Of a stretch of DNA of 64,000 nt, positions 21,122 through 34,700 are shown piece after piece (within the stretch, counting starts at the first letter, position 1; each line of letters begins with the position of its first letter). Below the pieces are notes generated by a model. It ran no database searches and was not told the DNA's origin. It saw only the letters and a program-made list of their open reading frames with translations. The translations under genes and the position numbers were made by a program. The stretch comes from Ophiura sarsii (Eukaryota > Echinodermata > Ophiuroidea > Amphilepidida > Ophiuridae): contig CM069459.1 in assembly GCA_035610835.1 (NCBI GenBank), positions 58,559,817 through 58,623,816 of the forward strand, given 5' to 3'.

Positions 21122-22848
21122 GCTCGTATCGGGCGCATAGAGCAGCTAGCAAAGTAGCATTACTCAGGAAAAGTCGGAAATCAACACGGATGTGTTTTTA
21201 CATCACTTTTAAATTTTTCATAAAAATCGAATTGTGCTTTTACATCACTTTGAAATTTTTCATAGAAATCCAATTTTTGATCGTATCGGGCGCATAGAGC
21301 AGCTAGCAAGGTAGCATTACTCAGCAAAAGTCGGAAATCAACACAGATGTGTTTTTACATCACTTTTAAATTTTTCATAAAAATCGAATTGTGTTTTTAC
21401 ATCACTTTTAAATTTTTCATCGAAATCTAATTTTTGCTCGTATCGGGCGCATAGAGCAGCTAGCAAGGTAGCATTACTCAGGAAAAGTCGGAAACCAACA
21501 CGGATGTGTTTTTACATCACTTTTAAATTTTTCATAAAAATCGAATTGTGTTTTTACATCACTTTTAAATTTTTCATCGAAATCTAATTTTTGCTCGTAT
21601 CGGGCGCATAGAGCAGCTAGCAAGGTAGCATTACTCAGGAAAAGTCGGAAACCAACACGGATGTGTTTTTACATCACTTTTAAATTTTTCATAAAAATCG
21701 AATTGTGTTTTTACATCACTTTTAAATTTTTCATCGAAATCTAATTTTTGCTCGTATCGGGCGCATAGAGCAGCTAGCAAGGTAGCATTACTCAGGAAAA
21801 GTCGGAAATCAACACGGATGTGTTTTTACATCACTTTTAAATTTTTCATAAAAATCGAATTGTGTTTTTACATCACTTTGAAATTTTTCATCGAAATCTA
21901 ATTTTTGCTCGTATCGGGCGCATAGAGCAGCTAGCAAGGTAGCATAACTCAGGAAAAGTCGGAAATCAACACGGATGTGTTTTTACATCACTTTTAAATT
22001 TTTCATAAAAATCGAATTGTGCTTTTACATCACTTTGAAATTTTTCATAGAAATCCAATTTTTGATCGTATCGGGCGCATAGAGCAGCTAGCAAGGTAGC
22101 ATTACTCAGCAAAAGTCGGAAATCAACACAGATGTGTTTTTACATCACTTTTCAATTTTTCATAAAAATCGAATTGTGTTTTTACATCACTTTTAAATTT
22201 TTCATCGAAATCTAATTTTTGCTCGTATCGGGCGCATAGAGCAGCTAGCAAGGTAGCATTACTCAGGAAAAGTCGGAAATCAACACGGATGTGTTTTTAC
22301 ATCACTTTTAAATTTTTCATAAAAATCGAATTGTGCTTTTACATCACTTTGAAATTTTTCATAGAAATCCAATTTTTGATCGTATCGGGCGCATAGAGCA
22401 GCTAGCAAGGTAGCATTACTCAGCAAAAGTCGGAAATCAACACAGATGTGTTTTTACATCACTTTTAAATTTTTCATAAAAATCGAATTGTGCTTTAACA
22501 TCACTTTGAAATTTTTCATAGAAATCCAATTTTTGATCGTATCGGGCGCATAGAGCAGCTAGCAAGGTAGCATTACTCAGCAAAAGTCGGAAATCAACAC
22601 AGATGTGTTTTTACATCACTTTTAAATTTTTCATAAAAATCGAATTGTGTTTTTACATCACTTTTAAATTTTTCATCGAAATCTAATTTTTGCTCGTATC
22701 GGGCGCATAGAGCAGCTAGCAAGGTAGCATTACTCAGGAAAAGTCGGAAATCAACACGGATGTGTTTTTACATCACTTTTAAATTTTTCATAAAAATCGA
22801 ATTGTGCTTTTACATCACTTTGAAATTTTTCATAGAAATCCAATTTTT
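21122..22848 (+). repeat. Eleven consecutive 157-bp L-type monomers
   Basis: From 21122 to 22849 eleven unit starts fall at exact 157-bp steps (1727 bp), the longest such run; it is duplicated at 30864-32590. Two subtypes alternate irregularly: TTCATCGAAATC followed by TTTTTGCTCG, and TTCATAGAAATCC followed by TTTTTGATCG, the latter preceded by GAATTGTGCTTT and followed by ACTCAGCAAAAG. Confidence 0.93.
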
Positions 22849-25800
22849 GATCGTATCGGGCGCATAGAGCAGCTAGCAAGGTAGCATTACTCAGGAAAAG
22901 TCAAAAATCAACACAGATATGTTTTTACATCACTTTCAAATTTTTTCAAAAAAATCCAATTGTTGCTCTTATCGGCGCATAGAGCAGCTAGCAAGGTAGC
23001 ATTACTCAGGAAAAGTCAAAAATCAACACAGATGTGTTTTTACATCACTTTTAAAAAATTTCAAACAAATCAAATCGTTGCTCGTATCTGCGCATAGAGC
23101 AGCTAGCAAGATAGCATTACTCAGGAAAAGTCAAAAATCAACACAGATGTGTTTTTACATCACTTTCAAATTTTATCAAAAAAATCCAATTGTTGCTCGT
23201 ATGGGCGCATAGAGCAGCTAGCAAGGTAGCATTACTCAGGAAAAGTCAAAAATCAACACAGATGTGTTTTTACATCACTTTCAAAAAATTTCAAAAAATC
23301 CAATTGTTGCTCGTATCGGCGCATAGAGCAGCTAGCAAGGTAGCATTACTCAGGAAAAGTCAAAAATCAACACAGATGTGTTTTTACATCACTTTCAAAA
23401 AATTTCAAAAAATCCAATTGTTGCTCGTATCGGCGCATAGAGCAGCTAGCAAGGTAGCATTACTCAGGAAAAGTCAAAAATCAACACAGATGTGTTTTTA
23501 CATCACTTTTAAATTTTTTCAAAAAAATCAAATCGTTGCTCGTATCTGCGCATAGAGCAGCTAGCAAGATAGCATTACTCAGGAAAAGTCAAAAATCAAC
23601 ACAGATGTGTTTTTACATCACTTTTAAATTTTTTCAAAAAAATCAAATCGTTGCTCGTATCTGCGCATAGAGCAGCTAGCAAGATAGCATTACTCAGGAA
23701 AAGTCAAAAATCAACACAGATGTGTTTTTACATCACTTTTAAATTTTTTCAAAAAAATCAAATCGTTGCTCGTATCTGCGCATAGAGCAGCTAGCAAGAT
23801 AGCATTACTCAGGAAAAGACAAAAATCAACACAGATGTGTTTTTACATCACTTTTAAATTTTTTCAAAAAAATCAAATCGTTGCTCGTATCGGGCGCATA
23901 GAGCAGCTAGCAAGGTAGCATTACTCAGGAAAAGTCGGAAATCAACACGGATGTGTTTTTACATCACTTTTAAATTTTTCATCGAAATCTAATTTTTGCT
24001 CGTATCGGGCGCATAGAGCAGCTAGCAAGGTAGCATTACTCAGGAAAAGTCGGAAATCAACACGGATGTGTTTTTACATCACTTTTAAATTTTTCATAAA
24101 TATCGAATTGTGCTTTTACATCACTTTGAAATTTTTCATAGAAATCCAATTTTTGATCGTATCGGGCGCATAGAGCAGCTAGCAAGGTAGCATTACTCAG
24201 GAAAAGTCAAAAATCAACACAGATATGTTTTTACATCACTTTCAAATTTTTTCAAAAAAATCCAATTGTTGCTCTTATCGGCGCATAGAGCAGCTAGCAA
24301 GGTAGCATTACTCGAAAAAGTCAAAAATCAACACAGATGTGTTTTTACATCACTTTTAAAAAATTTCAAACAAATCAAATCGTTGCTCGTATCTGCGCAT
24401 AGAGCAGCTAGCAAGATAGCATTACTCAGGAAAAGTCAAAAATCAACACAGATGTGTTTTTACATCACTTTCAAATTTTTTCAAAAAAATCCAATTGTTG
24501 CTCGTATGGGCGCATAGAGCAGCTAGCAAGGTAGCATTACTCAGGAAAAGTCAAAAATCAACACAGATGTGTTTTTACATCACTTTCAAAAAATTTCAAA
24601 AAATCCAATTGTTGCTCGTATCGGCGCATAGAGCAGCTAGCAAGGTAGCATTACTCAGGAAAAGTCAAAAATCAACACAGATGTGTTTTTACATCACTTT
24701 CAAAAAATTTCAAAAAATCCAATTGTTGCTCGTATCGGCGCATAGAGCAGCTAGCAAGGTAGCATTACTTAGGAAAAGTCGGAAATCAACACAGATGTGT
24801 TTTTACATCACTTTTAAATTTTTTCATAAAAATCAAATCGTTGCTCGTATCTGCGGATAGAGCAGCTAGCAAGATAGCATTACTCAGGAAAAGTCGGAAA
24901 TCAACACAGATGTGTTTTTACATCACTTTTAAATTTTTTCAAAAAAATCAAATCGTTGCTCGTATCTGCGCATAGAGCAGCTAGCAAGATAGCATTACTC
25001 AGGAAAAGTCAAAAATCAACACAGATGTGTTTTTACATCACTTTTAAATTTTTTCAAAAAAATCAAATCGTTGCTCGTATCTGCGCATAGAGCAGCTAGC
25101 AAGATAGCATTACTCAGGAAAAGTCGGAAATCAACACGGATGTGTTTTTACATCACTTTTAAATTTTTCATCGAAATCTAATTTTTGCTCGTATCGGGCG
25201 CATAGAGCAGCTAGCAAGGTAGCATTACTCAGGAAAAGTCGGAAATCAACACGGATGTGTTTTTACATCACTTTTAAATTTTTTCAAAAAAATCAAATCG
25301 TTGCTCGTATCTGCGCATAGAGCAGCTAGCAAGATAGCATTACTCAGGAAAAGTCAAAAATCAACACAGATGTGTTTTTACATCACTTTTAAATTTTTTC
25401 AAAAAAATCCAATTGTTGCTCGTATGGGCGCATAGAGCAGCTAGCAAGGTAGCATTACTCAGGAAAAGTCAAAAATCAACACAGATGTGTTTTTACATCA
25501 CTTTCAAATTTTTTATCGAAATCTAATTTTTGCTCGTATCGGGCGCATAGAGCAGCTAGCAAGGTAGCATTACTCAGGAAAAGTCGGAAATCAACACGGA
25601 TGTGTTTTTACATCACTTTTAAATTTTTCATCGAAATCTAATTTTTGCTCGTATCGGGCGCATAGAGCAGCTAGCAAGGTAGCATTACTCAGGAAAAGTC
25701 AAAAATCAACACAGATGTGTTTTTACATCACTTTCAAAAAAATTCAAAAAATCCAATTGTTGCTCGTATCGGCGCATAGAGCAGCTAGCAAGGTAGCATT

Positions 25801-28729
25801 ACTCAGGAAAAGTCAAAAATCAACACAGATGTGTTTTTACATCACTTTTAAATTTTTTCAAAAAAATCAAATCGTTGCTCGTATCTGCGCATAGAGCAGC
25901 TAGCAAGATAGCATTACTCAGGAAAAGTCAAAAATCAACACAGATGTGTTTTTACATCACTTTCAAATTTTTTCAAAAAAATCCAATTGTTGCTCGTATG
26001 GGCGCATAGAGCAGCTAGCAAGGTAGCATTACTCAGGAAAAGTCAAAAATCAACACAGATGTGTTTTTACATCACTTTCAAAAAATTTCAAAAAATCCAA
26101 TTGTTGCTCGTATCGGCGCATAGAGCAGCTAGCAAGGTAGCATTACTCAGGAAAAGTCAAAAATCAACACAGATGTGTTTTTACATCACTTTCAAAAAAA
26201 TTCAAAAAATCCAATTGTTGCTCGTATCGGCGCATAGAGCAGCTAGCAAGGTAGCATTACTTAGGAAAAGTCGGAAATCAACACAGATGTGTTTTTACAT
26301 CACTTTTAAATTTTTTCATAAAAATCAAATCGTTGCTCGTATCTGCGGATAGAGCAGCTAGCAAGATAGCATTACTCAGGAAAAGTCGGAAATCAACACA
26401 GATGTGTTTTTACATCACTTTTAAATTTTTTCAAAAAAATTAAATCGTTGCTCGTATCTGCGCATAGAGCAGCTAGCAAGATAGCATTACTCAGGAAAAG
26501 TCAAAAATCAACACAGATGTGTTTTTACATCACTTTTAAATTTTTTCAAAAAAATCAAATCGTTGCTCGTATCTGCGCATAGAGCAGCTAGCAAGATAGC
26601 ATTACTCAGGAAAAGTCGGAAATCAACACGGATGTGTTTTTACATCACTTTTAAATTTTTCATCGAAATCTAATTTTTGCTCGTATCGGGCGCATAGAGC
26701 AGCTAGCAAGGTAGCATTACTCAGGAAAAGTCGGAAATCAACACGGATGTGTTTTTACATCACTTTTAAATTTTTTCAAAAAAATCAAATCGTTGCTCGT
26801 ATCTGCGCATAGAGCAGCTAGCAAGATAGCATTACTCAGGAAAAGTCAAAAATCAACACAGATGTGTTTTTACATCACTTTTAAATTTTTTCAAAAAAAT
26901 CCAATTGTTGCTCGTATGGGCGCATAGAGCAGCTAGCAAGGTAGCATTACTCAGGAAAAGTCAAAAATCAACACAGATGTGTTTTTACATCACTTTCAAA
27001 TTTTTTATCGAAATCTAATTTTTGCTCGTATCGGGCGCATAGAGCAGCTAGCAAGGTAGCATTACTCAGGAAAAGTCGGAAATCAACACGGATGTGTTTT
27101 TACATCACTTTCAAAAAATTTCAAAAAATCCAATTGTTGCTCGTATCGGCGCATAGAGCAGCTAGCAAGGTAGCATTACTTAGGAAAAGTCGGAAATCAA
27201 CACAGATGTGTTTTTACATCACTTTTAAATTTTTTCATAAAAATCAAATCGTTGCTCGTATCTGCGGATAGAGCAGCTAGCAAGATAGCATTACTCAGGA
27301 AAAGTCGGAAATCAACACAGATGTGTTTTTACATCACTTTTAAATTTTTTCAAAAAAATCAAATCGTTGCTCGTATCTGCGCATAGAGCAGCTAGCAAGA
27401 TAGCATTACTCAGGAAAAGTCAAAAATCAACACAGATGTGTTTTTACATCACTTTTAAATTTTTTCAACAAAATCAAATCGTTGCTCGTATCTGCGCATA
27501 GAGCAGCTAGCAAGATAGCATTACTCAGGAAAAGTCGGAAATCAACACGGATGTGTTTTTACATCACTTTTAAATTTTTCATCGAAATCTAATTTTTGCT
27601 CGTATCGGGCGCATAGAGCAGCTAGCAAGGTAGCATTACTCAGGAAAAGTCGGAAATCAACACGGATGTGTTTTTACATCACTTTTAAATTTTTTCAAAA
27701 AAATCAAATCGTTGCTCGTATCTGCGCATAGAGCAGCTAGCAAGATAGCATTACTCAGGAAAAGTCAAAAATCAACACAGATGTGTTTTTACATCACTTT
27801 TAAATTTTTTCAAAAAAATCCAATTGTTGCTCGTATGGGCGCATAGAGCAGCTAGCAAGGTAGCATTACTCAGGAAAAGTCAAAAATCAACACAGATGTG
27901 TTTTTACATCACTTTCAAATTTTTTATCGAAATCTAATTTTTGCTCGTATCGGGCGCATAGAGCAGCTAGCAAGGTAGCATTACTCAGGAAAAGTCAAAA
28001 ATCAACACAGATGTGTTTTTACATCACTTTCAAAAAAATTCAAAAAATCCAATTGTTGCTCGTATCGGCGCATAGAGCAGCTAGCAAGGTAGCATTACTC
28101 AGGAAAAGTCAAAAATCAACACAGATGTGTTTTTACATCACTTTCAAAAAATTTCAAAAAATCCAATTGTTGCTCGTATCGGCGCATAGAGCAGCTAGCA
28201 AGGTAGCATTACTTAGGAAAAGTCGGAAATCAACACAGATGTGTTTTTACATCACTTTTAAATTTTTTCATAAAAATCAAATCGTTGCTCGTATCTGCGG
28301 ATAGAGCAGCTAGCAAGATAGCATTACTCAGGAAAAGTCGGAAATCAACACAGATGTGTTTTTACATCACTTTTAAATTTTTTCAAAAAAATTAAATCGT
28401 TGCTCGTATCTGCGCATAGAGCAGCTAGCAAGATAGCATTACTCAGGAAAAGTCAAAAATCAACACAGATGTGTTTTTACATCACTTTCAAAAAATTTCA
28501 AAAAATCCAATTGTTGCTCGTATCGGCGCATAGAGCAGCTAGCAAGGTAGCATTACGTAGGAAAAGTCGGAAATCAACACAGATGTGTTTTTACATCACT
28601 TTTAAATTTTTTCATAAAAATCAAATCGTTGCTCGTATCTGCGGATAGAGCAGCTAGCAAGATAGCATTACTCAGGAAAAGTCGGAAATCAACACAGATG
28701 TGTTTTTACATCACTTTTAAATTTTTTCA
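22849..28729 (+). repeat. Mosaic short/L domain inside copy 1
   Basis: Short monomers are interspersed with single L-type monomers and one 157-bp unit (23998-24154). Several 114-bp units use the linker AAAAAATTTCAAAAAATCC and keep frames open over 97-121 codons (23190-23555, 24495-24860, 25987-26352, 28011-28304). Hybrid cores such as TTACTTAGGAAAAGTCGG with CTGCGGATAG recur as a block. No gene is supported. Confidence 0.85.
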
Positions 28730-31700
28730 AAAAAATCCAATTGTTGCTCGTATCGGCGCATAGAGCAGCTAGCAAGGTAGCATTACTCAGGAAAAGTCAA
28801 AAATCAACACAGATGTGTTTTTATATCACTTTCAAAAAAATTCAAAAAATCCAATTGTTGCTCGTATCGGCGCATAGAGCAGCTAGCAAGGTAGCATTAC
28901 TCAGGAAAAGTCAAAAATCAACACAGATGTGTTTTTACATCACTTTCAAAAAAATTCAAAAAATCCAATTGTTGCTCGTATCTGCGCATAGAGCAGCTAG
29001 CAAGATAGCATTACTCAGGAAAAGTCAAAAATCAACACAGATGTGTTTTTAAATCACTTTTAAATTTTTTCAAAAAAATCCAATTGTTGCTCGTATGGGC
29101 GCATAGAGCAGCTAGCAAGGTAGCATTACTCAGGAAAAGTCAAAAATCAACACAGATGTGTTTTTACATCACTTTCAAATTTTTTATCGAAATCTAATTT
29201 TTGCTCGTATCGGGCGCATAGAGCAGCTAGCAAGGTAGCATTACTCAGGAAAAGTCGGAAATCAACACGGATGTGTTTTTACATCACTTTTAAATTTTTT
29301 CAAAAAAATCGAATTGTGCTTTTACATCACTTTGAAATTTTTCATAGAAATCCAATTTTTGATCGTATCGGGCGCATAGAGCAGCTAGCAAGGTAGCATT
29401 ACTCAGCAAAAGTCGGAAATCAACACAGATGTGTTTTTACATCACTTTTAAATTTTTCATAAAAATCGAATTGTGTTTTTACATCACTTTTAAATTTTTC
29501 ATCGAAATCTAATTTTTGCTCGTATCGGGCGCATAGAGCAGCTAGCAAGGTAGCATTACTCAGGAAAAGTCGGAAATCAACACGGATGTGTTTTTACATC
29601 ACTTTTAAATTTTTCATAAAAATCGAATTGTGTTTTTACATCACTTTGAAATTTTTCATCGAAATCTAATTTTTGCTCGTATCGGGCGCATAGAGCAGCT
29701 AGCAAGGTAGCATTACTCAGGAAAAGTCGGAAATCAACAAGGATGGTTTTAACATCACTTTTAAATTTTTCATAAAAATCGAATTGTGCTTTTACATCAC
29801 TTTGAAATTTTTCATAGAAATCCAATTTTTGATCGTATCGGGCGCATAGAGCAGCTAGCAAGGTAGCATTACTCAGCAAAAGTCGGAAATCAACACAGAT
29901 GTGTTTTTACATCACTTTTAAATTTTTTCAAAAAAATCAAATCGTTGCTCGTATCTGCGCATAGAGCAGCTAGCAAGATAGCATTACTCAGGAAAAGTCG
30001 GAAATCAACACAGATGTGTTTTTACATCACTTTAAATTTTTTCAAAAAAATCAAATCGTTGCTCGTATCTGCGCATAGAGCAGCTAGCAAGATAGCATTA
30101 CTCAGGAAAAGTCAAAAATCAACACAGATGTGTTTTTACATCACTTTCAAATTTTTTCAAAAAAATCCAATTGTTGCTCGTATGGGCGCATAGAGCAGCT
30201 AGCAAGGTAGCATTACTCAGGAAATGTCAAAAATCAACACAGATGTGTTTTTACATCACTTTTAAAAAATTTCAAACAAATCAAATCGTTGCTCGTATCT
30301 GCGCATAGAGCAGCTAGCAAGATAGCATTACTCAGGAAAAGTCAAAAATCAACACAGATGTGTTTTTACATCACTTTCAAAAAAATTCAAAAAATCCAAT
30401 TGTTGCTCGTATCGGCGCATAGAGCAGGTAGCAAGGTAGCATTACTCAGGAAAAGTCAAAAATCAACACAGATGTGTTTTTACATCACTTTTAAATTTTT
30501 TCAAAAAAATCAAATCGTTGCTCGTATCTGCGCATAGAGCAGCTAGCAAGATAGCATTACTCAGGAAAAGTCAAAAATCAACACAGATGTGTTTTTACAT
30601 CACTTTTAAATTTTTTCAAAAAAATCAAATCGTTGCTCGTATCTGCGCATAGAGCAGCTAGCAAGATAGCATTACTCAGGAAAAGTCGGAAATCAACACG
30701 GATGTTTTTTTACATCACTTTTAAATTTTTCATCGAAATCTAATTTTTGCTCGTATCGGGCGCATAGAGCAGCTAGCAAGGTAGCATTACTCAGGAAAAG
30801 TCGGAAATCAACACGGATGTGTTTTTACATCACTTTTAAATTTTTCATCGAAATCTAATTTTTGCTCGTATCGGGCGCATAGAGCAGCTAGCAAAGTAGC
30901 ATTACTCAGGAAAAGTCGGAAATCAACACGGATGTGTTTTTACATCACTTTTAAATTTTTCATAAAAATCGAATTGTGCTTTTACATCACTTTGAAATTT
31001 TTCATAGAAATCCAATTTTTGATCGTATCGGGCGCATAGAGCAGCTAGCAAGGTAGCATTACTCAGCAAAAGTCGGAAATCAACACAGATGTGTTTTTAC
31101 ATCACTTTTAAATTTTTCATAAAAATCGAATTGTGTTTTTACATCACTTTTAAATTTTTCATCGAAATCTAATTTTTGCTCGTATCGGGCGCATAGAGCA
31201 GCTAGCAAGGTAGCATTACTCAGGAAAAGTCGGAAACCAACACGGATGTGTTTTTACATCACTTTTAAATTTTTCATAAAAATCGAATTGTGTTTTTACA
31301 TCACTTTTAAATTTTTCATCGAAATCTAATTTTTGCTCGTATCGGGCGCATAGAGCAGCTAGCAAGGTAGCATTACTCAGGAAAAGTCGGAAACCAACAC
31401 GGATGTGTTTTTACATCACTTTTAAATTTTTCATAAAAATCGAATTGTGTTTTTACATCACTTTTAAATTTTTCATCGAAATCTAATTTTTGCTCGTATC
31501 GGGCGCATAGAGCAGCTAGCAAGGTAGCATTACTCAGGAAAAGTCGGAAATCAACACGGATGTGTTTTTACATCACTTTTAAATTTTTCATAAAAATCGA
31601 ATTGTGTTTTTACATCACTTTGAAATTTTTCATCGAAATCTAATTTTTGCTCGTATCGGGCGCATAGAGCAGCTAGCAAGGTAGCATAACTCAGGAAAAG

Positions 31701-34700
31701 TCGGAAATCAACACGGATGTGTTTTTACATCACTTTTAAATTTTTCATAAAAATCGAATTGTGCTTTTACATCACTTTGAAATTTTTCATAGAAATCCAA
31801 TTTTTGATCGTATCGGGCGCATAGAGCAGCTAGCAAGGTAGCATTACTCAGCAAAAGTCGGAAATCAACACAGATGTGTTTTTACATCACTTTTCAATTT
31901 TTCATAAAAATCGAATTGTGTTTTTACATCACTTTTAAATTTTTCATCGAAATCTAATTTTTGCTCGTATCGGGCGCATAGAGCAGCTAGCAAGGTAGCA
32001 TTACTCAGGAAAAGTCGGAAATCAACACGGATGTGTTTTTACATCACTTTTAAATTTTTCATAAAAATCGAATTGTGCTTTTACATCACTTTGAAATTTT
32101 TCATAGAAATCCAATTTTTGATCGTATCGGGCGCATAGAGCAGCTAGCAAGGTAGCATTACTCAGCAAAAGTCGGAAATCAACACAGATGTGTTTTTACA
32201 TCACTTTTAAATTTTTCATAAAAATCGAATTGTGCTTTAACATCACTTTGAAATTTTTCATAGAAATCCAATTTTTGATCGTATCGGGCGCATAGAGCAG
32301 CTAGCAAGGTAGCATTACTCAGCAAAAGTCGGAAATCAACACAGATGTGTTTTTACATCACTTTTAAATTTTTCATAAAAATCGAATTGTGTTTTTACAT
32401 CACTTTTAAATTTTTCATCGAAATCTAATTTTTGCTCGTATCGGGCGCATAGAGCAGCTAGCAAGGTAGCATTACTCAGGAAAAGTCGGAAATCAACACG
32501 GATGTGTTTTTACATCACTTTTAAATTTTTCATAAAAATCGAATTGTGCTTTTACATCACTTTGAAATTTTTCATAGAAATCCAATTTTTGATCGTATCG
32601 GGCGCATAGAGCAGCTAGCAAGGTAGCATTACTCAGGAAAAGTCAAAAATCAACACAGATATGTTTTTACATCACTTTCAAATTTTTTCAAAAAAATCCA
32701 ATTGTTGCTCTTATCGGCGCATAGAGCAGCTAGCAAGGTAGCATTACTCAGGAAAAGTCAAAAATCAACACAGATGTGTTTTTACATCACTTTTAAAAAA
32801 TTTCAAACAAATCAAATCGTTGCTCGTATCTGCGCATAGAGCAGCTAGCAAGATAGCATTACTCAGGAAAAGTCAAAAATCAACACAGATGTGTTTTTAC
32901 ATCACTTTCAAATTTTATCAAAAAAATCCAATTGTTGCTCGTATGGGCGCATAGAGCAGCTAGCAAGGTAGCATTACTCAGGAAAAGTCAAAAATCAACA
33001 CAGATGTGTTTTTACATCACTTTCAAAAAATTTCAAAAAATCCAATTGTTGCTCGTATCGGCGCATAGAGCAGCTAGCAAGGTAGCATTACTCAGGAAAA
33101 GTCAAAAATCAACACAGATGTGTTTTTACATCACTTTCAAAAAATTTCAAAAAATCCAATTGTTGCTCGTATCGGCGCATAGAGCAGCTAGCAAGGTAGC
33201 ATTACTCAGGAAAAGTCAAAAATCAACACAGATGTGTTTTTACATCACTTTTAAATTTTTTCAAAAAAATCAAATCGTTGCTCGTATCTGCGCATAGAGC
33301 AGCTAGCAAGATAGCATTACTCAGGAAAAGTCAAAAATCAACACAGATGTGTTTTTACATCACTTTTAAATTTTTTCAAAAAAATCAAATCGTTGCTCGT
33401 ATCTGCGCATAGAGCAGCTAGCAAGATAGCATTACTCAGGAAAAGTCAAAAATCAACACAGATGTGTTTTTACATCACTTTTAAATTTTTTCAAAAAAAT
33501 CAAATCGTTGCTCGTATCTGCGCATAGAGCAGCTAGCAAGATAGCATTACTCAGGAAAAGACAAAAATCAACACAGATGTGTTTTTACATCACTTTTAAA
33601 TTTTTTCAAAAAAATCAAATCGTTGCTCGTATCGGGCGCATAGAGCAGCTAGCAAGGTAGCATTACTCAGGAAAAGTCGGAAATCAACACGGATGTGTTT
33701 TTACATCACTTTTAAATTTTTCATCGAAATCTAATTTTTGCTCGTATCGGGCGCATAGAGCAGCTAGCAAGGTAGCATTACTCAGGAAAAGTCGGAAATC
33801 AACACGGATGTGTTTTTACATCACTTTTAAATTTTTCATAAATATCGAATTGTGCTTTTACATCACTTTGAAATTTTTCATAGAAATCCAATTTTTGATC
33901 GTATCGGGCGCATAGAGCAGCTAGCAAGGTAGCATTACTCAGGAAAAGTCAAAAATCAACACAGATATGTTTTTACATCACTTTCAAATTTTTTCAAAAA
34001 AATCCAATTGTTGCTCTTATCGGCGCATAGAGCAGCTAGCAAGGTAGCATTACTCGAAAAAGTCAAAAATCAACACAGATGTGTTTTTACATCACTTTTA
34101 AAAAATTTCAAACAAATCAAATCGTTGCTCGTATCTGCGCATAGAGCAGCTAGCAAGATAGCATTACTCAGGAAAAGTCAAAAATCAACACAGATGTGTT
34201 TTTACATCACTTTCAAATTTTTTCAAAAAAATCCAATTGTTGCTCGTATGGGCGCATAGAGCAGCTAGCAAGGTAGCATTACTCAGGAAAAGTCAAAAAT
34301 CAACACAGATGTGTTTTTACATCACTTTCAAAAAATTTCAAAAAATCCAATTGTTGCTCGTATCGGCGCATAGAGCAGCTAGCAAGGTAGCATTACTCAG
34401 GAAAAGTCAAAAATCAACACAGATGTGTTTTTACATCACTTTCAAAAAATTTCAAAAAATCCAATTGTTGCTCGTATCGGCGCATAGAGCAGCTAGCAAG
34501 GTAGCATTACTTAGGAAAAGTCGGAAATCAACACAGATGTGTTTTTACATCACTTTTAAATTTTTTCATAAAAATCAAATCGTTGCTCGTATCTGCGGAT
34601 AGAGCAGCTAGCAAGATAGCATTACTCAGGAAAAGTCGGAAATCAACACAGATGTGTTTTTACATCACTTTTAAATTTTTTCAAAAAAATCAAATCGTTG

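Larger units (their letters stand above)
18988..28729 (+). repeat. 9742-bp segmental tandem duplication, copy 1
   Basis: Every landmark reappears 9742 bp downstream: for example the AAGGATGGTTTTAAC deletion variant near 19998, the AGCAGGTAGC variant near 20694, GGAAAAGACAAAAATC near 23811, ACTCGAAAAAGTC near 24311 and GCATTACGTAGG near 28551. The only difference I noticed by eye is G at 20382 against A at 30124. The copies share the 7-bp junction sequence AAAAAAT. Confidence 0.93.
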
